64,000 nucleotides of DNA from Pseudoalteromonas sp. XMcav2-N (lineage in GTDB: Bacteria > Pseudomonadota > Gammaproteobacteria > Enterobacterales > Alteromonadaceae). The position numbers were made by a program, and so were the translations under genes. Position 1 is the stretch's first letter. Each line of letters starts with the position of its first letter. The stretch lies in contig NZ_JAMXSF010000001.1 of the NCBI RefSeq assembly GCF_024124545.1, positions 496,001-560,000 of the forward strand. The letters are read 5' to 3'. The notes below the pieces were generated by a model that searched no databases, had not been told where the DNA came from, and saw only the letters and a program-made list of their open reading frames with translations. Below are positions 18,251 to 24,732 of the stretch, piece by piece.

Positions 18251-18466
18251 ATGGGCAGGTATGGCTATTCTGATATTGAGAAAGAAGTATCTTGGTGTAA
18301 AGCCTTGGTTTGGGATTACCAACAATATCGAAAAGAAAATGACCATGAACACTGTGCAATTTGTTATTGGACTATTTTTAAAACTCACGATGTGGCTTCA
18401 GGCTTCGCATATAGTGCAAACGGTCATTGGATCTGCCAAGAGTGCTTTGATTATTTTATAAAGTAA
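18251..18466 (+). CDS. Small putative zinc-binding protein
   Basis: 71 residues, soluble. Cys/His ligands are arranged as HEHCAIC near residues 33-39 and GHWICQEC near 58-65, which suggests a single zinc knuckle. It is the most plausible of two overlapping frames because the paired CxxC motifs are conserved-looking. No strong RBS; function unknown. Confidence 0.5.
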   Translation: MGRYGYSDIEKEVSWCKALVWDYQQYRKENDHEHCAICYWTIFKTHDVASGFAYSANGHWICQECFDYFIK

Positions 18467-18668
18467 GGCAACCAGAGAAGGGTTAAAGTCTGTGTCGAAC
18501 CCATTTGCTCTAAAACCATGGATACTTGATAAGTAGGAAATAGCCAGGCCTAATAATGTGCAATATAACGGTTGTGTGGGTAAGCCAGCTGAACGTGTTT
18601 TCAGGTAAGAGCCGATATGGCTAGAGGCATACGTAGGTTCGATGCAGCGAGGCTATAAAAAAGGAAAT

Positions 18669-19034
18669 ATGGACGGAATATTCAAACATAATGTCGTTAA
18701 TCTAGTAATTTCAACATTGGCTATCTTATGCGCTTACTGCATCGAACTGGGTGGTGTTTTGTTTTGGTTTGGGGGGCTGCTAGTTATTCCTGCAATCGCC
18801 GTTTGGTTTCAGTTTAAGTTTGCGCTCGGTTGTTTCAAGCTTCGCCTTAGTGTTGCGGTTGCACCCTGGTTAGTGCTTTGTCTGTCTGGGTTACTTTGGG
18901 CTTCAAAAGCGAGTCATGAAGGTCAACGAGCAATGAATATGCTCTTTTTTGAGATGCCCTTGTATTCTATTTTGATTGGAGCTTTGGTCGTAACAACCAG
19001 GTTTATTTATAAGAAATTCAGAGAAAGAAGTTAG
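18669..19034 (+). CDS. Hypothetical membrane protein
   Basis: 121 residues with about four hydrophobic segments (VVNLVISTLAILCAYCIEL, VLFWFGGLLVIPAIAVWF, LSVAVAPWLVLCLSGLLW, LYSILIGALVVTTRFIY) and a basic C-terminus (YKKFRERS), so probably inner membrane with the tail in the cytoplasm. AAGGAAAT precedes the ATG. No family recognised. It ends 20 bases before the inverted repeat that abuts the IS256 remnant. Confidence 0.55.
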   Translation: MDGIFKHNVVNLVISTLAILCAYCIELGGVLFWFGGLLVIPAIAVWFQFKFALGCFKLRLSVAVAPWLVLCLSGLLWASKASHEGQRAMNMLFFEMPLYSILIGALVVTTRFIYKKFRERS

Positions 19035-19053
19035 CTTCTTTATAAGGCTCAGA

Positions 19054-19115
19054 GACACCCACCCCAAACTGGCGTACAGTGTGTTTCTGATAAAGGAAAC
19101 CTTGTGGTGGGTGTC
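19054..19115. repeat. 10-bp perfect inverted repeat beside IS remnant
   Basis: GACACCCACC (19054-19063) and GGTGGGTGTC (19106-19115) are exact reverse complements. The right copy lies at the point where similarity to an IS256-type transposase stops, so the repeat may mark a deletion or insertion junction, or the end of a second small element. Confidence 0.5.
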
Positions 19116-19328
19116 GTCTTTGTTGGCGAGGTGCTGCTCGAGTTCAGCGTTTAAAGCCGCTTCTGTGATCTGCTTAATCAACGGCGTTAAAATACCATCT
19201 TTGCCAGTCAGATCCTGACCAGCCTGTAGCGCCTTAACGGCTTTGTCGATATCGAAGTTTTGAGTCATGTGTCACTCCTGTTTTAATCATAATAGTGAAA
19301 TGACACAGAATTTTGAACACTACCCCTC
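19116..19328 (-). mobile_element. Truncated IS256-family insertion sequence
   Basis: Only one end remains: an outer terminal sequence (GGGTAGTGTTCAAAATTCTG read on the minus strand from about 19328) and the first part of the transposase. The distal 1.1 kb or so and the other terminal repeat are missing. It sits between the small-unknown cluster and the LysR/azoreductase module, where it may have helped assemble the island. Confidence 0.7.
19127..19268 (-). pseudogene. IS256-family transposase, N-terminal fragment
   Basis: The first 47 codons match the conserved start of IS256-type transposases (MTQNFDIDKAVKALQAG, GILTPLIKQITEAALNAELE, then QHLA). The frame stays open for about 74 further codons, but these do not look like transposase and include the inverted repeat at 19054-19115. 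The DDE catalytic domain is absent, so it cannot be active. Confidence 0.75.
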
Positions 19329-19357
19329 CCGCAGATCAAGGCGTTATGAGGAAGAGT

Positions 19358-20248
19358 CTAACTAACCTTCGTTTGCAAATATGCCATAAAAGCATTTGTT
19401 TTTGCTGGTATGAAAGTTCGAGTTGGATAGATCAGCCAAATAGCGTTGTTAAAATTTTTTCCGCTGATATGCCAATCATCTAAGATACTCACTAATTTTT
19501 TGTTTTTTAATTCTTCTCTAATGATCCAATCTGGTAGTAAAGAGATGCCAAAACCACTTTTTATACACTCCTTAATGGCTGATGCTGAGGTAATTGTTAG
19601 CATTGGGCTGATAGAGACCGTTTCGGTATTTTGATCCTGCCTAAAATTCCATTCTTTATTAAAGCTATTATAACTGAAACTAATTAGTCGATGCTTTTGA
19701 ATATCTTGCGGGGCTTGAATTGAACAAGATGCCTCTAAATATTCTTTACTGGCCACCAATAGGTATCGAACGTCGATTAGCTTTCTTGCAATAAAGCTAC
19801 TATCACTCAAATTACCATGACGAATTGCTAAATCAAATTGCTCGTCGATGATGTTTGATTGACTATCTGAAAGCGTCAGCTCTACTCGAATCTTGGGATA
19901 TTGAGCGTGAAACCCCTTCATCAGAGGGGCTAAAACAGTTTGACCGAATGATGTCGAAGCAGTCACTCTCAGCGTACCGAATGGTTCGGAGGTTTGAGTA
20001 AGAATTTCTTGCTCTGCAAGTTCTAACTCTTCAATTAGGATTTCTACCCGTTGGTAGTAGTGTTCTCCTGATTGAGTGGGGGCAAGGCGACGAGTTGTAC
20101 GTTGAAATAATCGTGTTTGAAGTTTTTCTTCAAGTGAAGCAATCGCTCGGGACACAGATGAAGGCGCCATATTCAACTCCTTAGCAACCGCAGCGAAGCT
20201 TCGCGCTCTGTAAACTGAAATGAAAAGTCGTATTTGCTCAATATCCAT
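19358..20248 (-). CDS. LysR-family transcriptional regulator
   Basis: 296 residues, usual length. The N-terminal HTH (IEQIRLFISVYRARSFAAVA, MAPSSVSRAIASLEEKL, LFQRTTRRLAPTQSGE) resembles the AaeR/DsdC-like clade that often controls a neighbouring oxidoreductase. It is transcribed divergently from the FMN reductase/SDR pair with a 103-base shared region holding an inverted repeat, so autorepression and control of those genes are likely. Confidence 0.93.
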   Translation of the reverse strand: MDIEQIRLFISVYRARSFAAVAKELNMAPSSVSRAIASLEEKLQTRLFQRTTRRLAPTQSGEHYYQRVEILIEELELAEQEILTQTSEPFGTLRVTASTSFGQTVLAPLMKGFHAQYPKIRVELTLSDSQSNIIDEQFDLAIRHGNLSDSSFIARKLIDVRYLLVASKEYLEASCSIQAPQDIQKHRLISFSYNSFNKEWNFRQDQNTETVSISPMLTITSASAIKECIKSGFGISLLPDWIIREELKNKKLVSILDDWHISGKNFNNAIWLIYPTRTFIPAKTNAFMAYLQTKVS

Positions 20249-20252
20249 TAGT

Positions 20253-20317
20253 GCATCATACGCACGAATGATTTGCGTTTCATCTGGTTTTTTGATTTTT
20301 TTTGATGAGTATGATGC
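20253..20317. promoter_or_regulatory. Divergent promoter region with inverted repeat
   Basis: GCATCATAC (20253-20261) and GTATGATGC (20309-20317) are exact reverse complements, about 47 bases apart, in the short region between the LysR gene and the reductase gene. This spacing fits paired LysR sites on one DNA face. It is the best operator candidate for this regulator. Confidence 0.5.
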
Positions 20318-20351
20318 TTCTATCGCTTAACACTCAGTAAGAGAGCACACA

Positions 20352-20990
20352 ATGCCAACAATATTACGATTGGATTCTAGCCCAAGAGACAATTCGTCTC
20401 ATTCACGAGCGGTTGCTGATGCAGTAGAGCAATCGCTCATTTCTAATAGCGAAGATTGGAGCGTCATTAGACGAGACCTATCGACCCAGCATATTGATGT
20501 TATTAGCCAAGAAACGATAGAAGGTTTTTACGCGGCAAAAGAAAGCCTGCCTCAAAACCTTAAAAAAGCCATCGCCTTATCGGATGAATTGATTGCTGAG
20601 CTTGCAGAGGCCGAAACGCTGATAATTAGCGCGCCTATCTATAACTTTAGTATTCCTTCATCACTTAAAGCATGGATTGATCAAATTGTAAGGGTGAATG
20701 AAACATTTGCATTTGATGGTGATTCCTTTAACGGTTTGGCTAAAACGAAGCGAGCGATACTGGCATTATCTTATGGTGCAACAGGTTATACCCAAGGTGG
20801 CGAACTGTCTGATATGAATTTTTTCGAACCGTATTTGGTGTCTCTGCTTAAGTTTATAGGCATTAACGAACTTGAAGTATTTAGAATTGAAGGCACGTCG
20901 ATACTAGATTCAGATCAACTGGCAGTAGCAAAAGCAGAGCTTTATTCGCAAATAAACAAAACATTGAAAGGAGGAAATAAAAATGTCTAA
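20352..20990 (+). CDS. FMN-dependent NAD(P)H oxidoreductase (azoreductase family)
   Basis: 212 residues with the flavodoxin-like fold of AzoR-type quinone/azo reductases: N-terminal LRLDSSPRDNSSHSRA phosphate-binding loop, SAPIYNFSIPSSLKAWIDQIVR and the ALSYGATGYTQGG region that contacts FMN. Expected to reduce quinones or azo compounds with NAD(P)H in the cytoplasm. It is followed, with an eight-base overlap, by an SDR gene, so the two form an operon controlled by the divergent LysR regulator. Confidence 0.9.
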   Translation: MPTILRLDSSPRDNSSHSRAVADAVEQSLISNSEDWSVIRRDLSTQHIDVISQETIEGFYAAKESLPQNLKKAIALSDELIAELAEAETLIISAPIYNFSIPSSLKAWIDQIVRVNETFAFDGDSFNGLAKTKRAILALSYGATGYTQGGELSDMNFFEPYLVSLLKFIGINELEVFRIEGTSILDSDQLAVAKAELYSQINKTLKGGNKNV

Positions 20991-21759
20991 TGCTTTAAAT
21001 TTCTCGGGAAAAACTGCGCTCATTATGGGTGCAAGCAGAGGAATAGGTCTGGCAACAGCGGAACTGTTTGCTGAGCTCGGGGCTACGGTTGTGCTTGTTG
21101 GGAGAACGACTGATAGCTTAAAAAAAGCAGCGCAGAAGATAACGAATCAAGGCGGTACTGCCTTTGCATTTCACTGCGACGTTAGCAATTATTCGTCTGT
21201 AAATGCTGCTGTTGAGTACTGTATCAGTCAAACAGGACAAATAGACTTCTTAATCAATAATGCTGGAGTCATTGAGCCACTCGCGCATTTAATCGATAGT
21301 GACCCTGAAGAGTGGGCACTGGCCGCGGATATCAACTTTAAAGGTGTATATTACGGTATGCGTGCTGCACTTCCTCATATGGTTGAGGCGGGTCATGGCG
21401 TTGTGGTAAATATGAGTTCAGGTGCTGCTAATAGTGCGTTACCCGGATGGAGTCACTACTGTTCAACTAAAGTCGCGGCGAAGAAACTAACCGAAGTTGC
21501 ACATCGCGAGCTTCAAGGCACTAATATTCGAGTTGTAGGCCTCTCGCCAGGCACGGTAGCCACTGATATGATGTCGAAAATTCGTGATGCTAAGATTAAT
21601 GTGGTAAGCGATTTGGAGTGGTCGGCACATATCCCAGCTGAATGGGCGGCCAAAGCAGTCTCATTTTTATGTGGTCCAGAGGGAGAAGAGTTTGCAGGCA
21701 CTGACTTTTCAATTAAAACACCCGAAGGAAGGGAGCGTGTGGGTCTTCCTGTGAAGTAA
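20983..21759 (+). CDS. Short-chain dehydrogenase/reductase
   Basis: 258 residues, classical SDR. The NAD(P)-binding motif is GASRGIG (near residues 17-23), NNAG is near 95, and the Ser-Tyr-Lys catalytic set is present (MSSGAAN, then YCSTK). Strong RBS AAGGAGG about nine bases before the ATG; overlaps the reductase gene by eight bases. Substrate unknown. The attC-like site begins two bases after the stop. Confidence 0.92.
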   Translation: MSNALNFSGKTALIMGASRGIGLATAELFAELGATVVLVGRTTDSLKKAAQKITNQGGTAFAFHCDVSNYSSVNAAVEYCISQTGQIDFLINNAGVIEPLAHLIDSDPEEWALAADINFKGVYYGMRAALPHMVEAGHGVVVNMSSGAANSALPGWSHYCSTKVAAKKLTEVAHRELQGTNIRVVGLSPGTVATDMMSKIRDAKINVVSDLEWSAHIPAEWAAKAVSFLCGPEGEEFAGTDFSIKTPEGRERVGLPVK

Positions 21760-21760
21760 C

Positions 21761-21816
21761 TCATACCAAGTCAAACCAGCCGACCGCTAAAGTGTTGGCT
21801 GATTGAAGCGTTATGC
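21761..21816 (+). other. attC-like integron recombination site
   Basis: Fifty-six bases with the architecture of an integron attC site. The left inner arm TCAAACCAGCCGAC (21771-21784) pairs with the right inner arm GTTGGCTGATTGA (21794-21806), leaving one extrahelical base in the left arm. A nine-base spacer lies between them. The right core is AAGCGTTATGC, and the left outer part TCATACC is an imperfect complement of it. This resembles Pseudomonas-type attC sites ending in AAGCGTTAGGC. It follows directly after a stop codon, as attC sites do. No integron integrase is in the window. Confidence 0.6.
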
Positions 21817-21848
21817 GTGTCGGATCAATTTGGGTTTAGGAGTGCAGT

Positions 21849-22616
21849 TTGGCTAAAAAACATTATGTGGTTTGGAAAGGTCGAGAGACAGGCATTTTTA
21901 CAACGTGGGCGAAGTGTAAGTCATTAGTTGACGGCTTTGCGGGAGCGAGATTTAAATCGTTTCCAACTTTAGAGGAAGCGGAGTCTGCGTTCGGTAAAAA
22001 AGCAAAATCAACAGCACCAAAGGCGAAAGCCAATGTTGTTAAAACATCCAGCAAATTGAAATCCGCGCCCTTATCTCAAGAACAAATAGACGCAATGCCG
22101 TTTGAAGTGAAAATCTACACTGATGGTGCTTGTGAACCGAACCCTGGGGAGGCAGGGACGGGCCTTGCGGTATATGAGAACAACAAGCTAACCGAGCTCT
22201 GGTATGGTCTGTACCAATCATTCGGTACTAACAATACTGCCGAGCTTCATGGACTCAACCAGGCTCTACTGCTTGCAAAGGAAAAGCTAGCAACAGGAAG
22301 TTCAGTTGGTATCTTTTGCGATTCAAAATACTCTATCGACTGTATTACAAAGTGGGCTAGTGGTTGGGAGAATAAAGGTTGGACTAAGTCAGGCGGTGAA
22401 ATTAAAAATTTGGACATAATTAAACCAGCTTATTCTCTCTACCAAGAGATATCATCTCAAATTACGATTCACCATGTGAATGGGCATGTTGGCATTGAGG
22501 GTAATGAGTTAGCTGATAGGATGTCCATTCTGGCTATTGAGTCTCAGGATGAGAGTCTTTCTTTGTATAGAGAAACTCATAATATTCCTGAACTTTTGGC
22601 ACTGCGTGCTGGTTGA
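21849..22616 (+). CDS. RNase HI with N-terminal hybrid-binding (viroplasmin) domain
   Basis: 255 residues. An N-terminal caulimovirus-viroplasmin-like/HBD domain (about 3-48, YVVWKGRETGIFTTWAKCK) that binds RNA-DNA hybrids, a Lys/Ala/Ser linker, then an RNase H domain (about 83-235) that cuts the RNA strand. All four acidic catalytic residues are visible: YTDGACEPNPG, NNTAELHGL, FCDSKYS and NELADRM. The start is TTG at 21849, chosen because AGGAG lies six bases upstream and MAKKHYVVWKG is the expected N-terminus. It lies directly after the attC-like site, so it may be a cassette gene rather than the housekeeping rnhA. Confidence 0.93.
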   Translation: MAKKHYVVWKGRETGIFTTWAKCKSLVDGFAGARFKSFPTLEEAESAFGKKAKSTAPKAKANVVKTSSKLKSAPLSQEQIDAMPFEVKIYTDGACEPNPGEAGTGLAVYENNKLTELWYGLYQSFGTNNTAELHGLNQALLLAKEKLATGSSVGIFCDSKYSIDCITKWASGWENKGWTKSGGEIKNLDIIKPAYSLYQEISSQITIHHVNGHVGIEGNELADRMSILAIESQDESLSLYRETHNIPELLALRAG

Positions 22617-22668
22617 TAAATAAACATAACAAGAGACAATGGCGACAATAGCTAACTTAAACCACATC

Positions 22669-22711
22669 AGCCATCCCGAAGGCGTCATCCGGGCTGGCTA
22701 TTTTGTCCTTT
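22669..22711. terminator. Hairpin between convergent genes
   Basis: AGCCATCCCG and CGGGCTGGCT form a stem with one mismatch and a loop of about 11 bases, followed on + by ATTTTGTCCTTT. It is placed between the RNase H gene and the convergent response regulator and can serve as terminator for the + gene. Confidence 0.55.
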
Positions 22712-22724
22712 AAATCTGTGTGAC

Positions 22725-23477
22725 TCAGTCCTCAGTTTGCGTCCGTTCAGCGATCCGCGCCTTCAGAGTTTGCACAAAGCTCCGTGATACCGGGATTGGA
22801 TTATCTGCGCCTGCCAGCAGCACAAAGTGTTTGCGGGCCTGGTATTTAAGCGCTAACAGCTGCGTGGCATTAATGATGTAGCTGCGGTGCAGCCGGTAAA
22901 ATTGTGACTCGGGCAATTGACTGCAAAAGCCATCAAGCGTTTGCTCAGAAATAATAGTCTCTGTGTTGTGTATGTCTGCTCCGGGCTGGGTCAGGTGCAC
23001 CCGCCGATAGCGGCCAATACTTTCAATGTAATTGATGTGATCAAATTCAATGATCTTTTGCTGTGCATGATCACTGAGCGTCAGGCACGCTGCGGTACCC
23101 GACGGCTTACTCTGAATCTGCTGACGAATGATTTTGCCTATGCTTTTGGCAATCAGCTCCGGCCTGGCGGGTTTGATTAAGTAGTCGATGGCATTGGTGT
23201 CAAAGGCTTTCAATGCGTATTGTTCGTACGCAGTCATAAAAACCAGCTGATACTGCAAATCCTGCGTCGCTTTGGCGACATCAAAGCCATTGAGCTCTGG
23301 CATTTCAATATCCAGAAACACAATATCCGGGCGCTTAAGCATGATCTGTTCAATGGCGGATTTGCCATCGGCTGCCTCGGCAACAAGGGTGAGCTCATCA
23401 AAACCACTGATCACTTCTCTTAACTGTTGTCTGGCTGCCTGTTCGTCGTCGACGATCATCACGGTTTTCTTAGTCAT
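22725..23477 (-). CDS. LytTR-type response regulator
   Basis: 250 residues: receiver domain about 1-120 (MIVDDEQAARQQ, phospho-acceptor in VFLDIEMPELNG, FMTAYEQYALKAF, DYLIKP) and a C-terminal LytTR DNA-binding domain about 145-245 (YRLHRSYIIN). The ATG at 23477 (MTKKTVMIVDDE) was chosen over one at 23531, which would overlap the kinase gene and add an unneeded 18 residues. It lies 16 bases after the histidine kinase gene, so they form a two-component operon of the LytS/LytR (AlgZ/AlgR) type. Confidence 0.92.
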   Translation of the reverse strand: MTKKTVMIVDDEQAARQQLREVISGFDELTLVAEAADGKSAIEQIMLKRPDIVFLDIEMPELNGFDVAKATQDLQYQLVFMTAYEQYALKAFDTNAIDYLIKPARPELIAKSIGKIIRQQIQSKPSGTAACLTLSDHAQQKIIEFDHINYIESIGRYRRVHLTQPGADIHNTETIISEQTLDGFCSQLPESQFYRLHRSYIINATQLLALKYQARKHFVLLAGADNPIPVSRSFVQTLKARIAERTQTED

Positions 23478-23493
23478 ACACGGCTCGGTTTGG

Positions 23494-24552
23494 TTATCGG
23501 GGTAGCTGGATAAAAGCGCTGGTGCCTTCATCGCAGGAAACCAGTTTGAAACTCGCGGCGCCCCGATAATGCAGATTCAGGGTTTCACGAATAATGCGCA
23601 GTCCCTCGCCCTGACTGAGCTGGGTGTCATCAAAAGGCGCGCCTGTATCCTGCACTTCAATCAGCAAGCTATGCTCCGTCGTTTCAATAATGATACTGAT
23701 ATGGCCTGCGCGTGCGTAGGGGGCAATGCCATATTTCACGGCGTTTTCAACAATCGGCAGTAACAGTAAGGAGGGAACCGGCAGCGGGTCGAGTTCACCC
23801 GGGCAATCCAGATCAAATGTCAGCCGATCGGCGAACCGTTTTTGTTGCAGCACAAGGTAAAGCTCCACCAGTTTGAGTTCCTGCTCAAGCGTAACAAACT
23901 GTTGTTTGGCCAGTTGAATGGTGTGGCGCAGTAGATCACTCAGGTCGTAAATCAGCGCTTTTGCTTTGCGCGGCTCTTGAGTAACTTCACTGGCGATCAG
24001 GTTAAGCGTGTTGAACAAAAAGTGCGGATTCGACTGCATTTTCAGCATTTGTAACTCAGCTTTTTGTGCCTGTAGCTGCGACTGAAAGTGATAGGTTTGC
24101 TGCTTGAGCATCAGCATGACCGCAATGTAGACCAGGGTCTCAAGTAACATAATCACTATGGGCAAAAAGGTCACCTGGGTCACTGCATCGCTGGTGGGCA
24201 AGCTGACGATGGGGCCAATCAGCACGTACAGCAGAATGATGGAAAACGGCCTGAGCAGCCAGATGTCATGACGACACCACGCAGGTAAAAACTGGGCGGG
24301 AAAAAACCGCGTACAGATTGACTCACACAGGTTAAACAGCAGGTAGCCTGCACAAAACCCGCTCCATATTTTCACTATCACCTGAGCAAACAGGGTCAGC
24401 GTAAATTTATCGAGCAGCAGCAACACACTGGATATCAGCAAGATGTTGAACCAGGGCCAAATCAGTAAAAATATCCAGGCCTGGGTGGTACTTTTGTTAT
24501 AAAGCCCGGGCTGGCTCGCTGTGATAGGTGCTGTATTCACTCGGTGATCCAT
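23494..24552 (-). CDS. LytS-type sensor histidine kinase
   Basis: 352 residues. The N-terminal half has four hydrophobic segments (about 28-48, 60-80, 95-115, 130-148), then the His_kinase motif QSNPHFLFNTLNLIASEV (phospho-His near 185) and an HATPase domain with LPIVENAVKYG and GEGLRIIRETL. Inner-membrane sensor that should phosphorylate the adjacent LytTR regulator. Upstream it shares a divergent region with the dehalogenase-like lipoprotein gene, a possible target. The signal is unknown. Confidence 0.92.
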   Translation of the reverse strand: MDHRVNTAPITASQPGLYNKSTTQAWIFLLIWPWFNILLISSVLLLLDKFTLTLFAQVIVKIWSGFCAGYLLFNLCESICTRFFPAQFLPAWCRHDIWLLRPFSIILLYVLIGPIVSLPTSDAVTQVTFLPIVIMLLETLVYIAVMLMLKQQTYHFQSQLQAQKAELQMLKMQSNPHFLFNTLNLIASEVTQEPRKAKALIYDLSDLLRHTIQLAKQQFVTLEQELKLVELYLVLQQKRFADRLTFDLDCPGELDPLPVPSLLLLPIVENAVKYGIAPYARAGHISIIIETTEHSLLIEVQDTGAPFDDTQLSQGEGLRIIRETLNLHYRGAASFKLVSCDEGTSAFIQLPR

Positions 24553-24732
24553 TCGTCATTGATAGAGTAAATGGTACAAGCAATTTTGCCTGGATGAAAC
24601 GTTGCTACGACACCATTGGCGCAGACTTTTACACCATCTGCACGCAACAGGCTGGGGTGGCCAATTGTGTGGTGTTATTCCTGTGTCCTGATAAGACAAG
24701 TCATTGTCATCTGATACATAAGGAAAACAAAC

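Noticed and set aside
18261-18461. Alternative frame over the small zinc-binding protein
   Set aside because: Loses the paired CxxC motifs and is more hydrophobic without a coherent membrane pattern; the other frame fits better.
16897-22644. Near-repeat ATAACAAGAcACtATGGCG at 16897-16915 and ATAACAAGAgACaATGGCG at 22626-22644 as a shared cassette end
   Set aside because: 17 of 19 bases match, but a pair this similar is expected several times by chance among all 19-mers of a 64-kb window, and the first copy contains the start codon of a gene.
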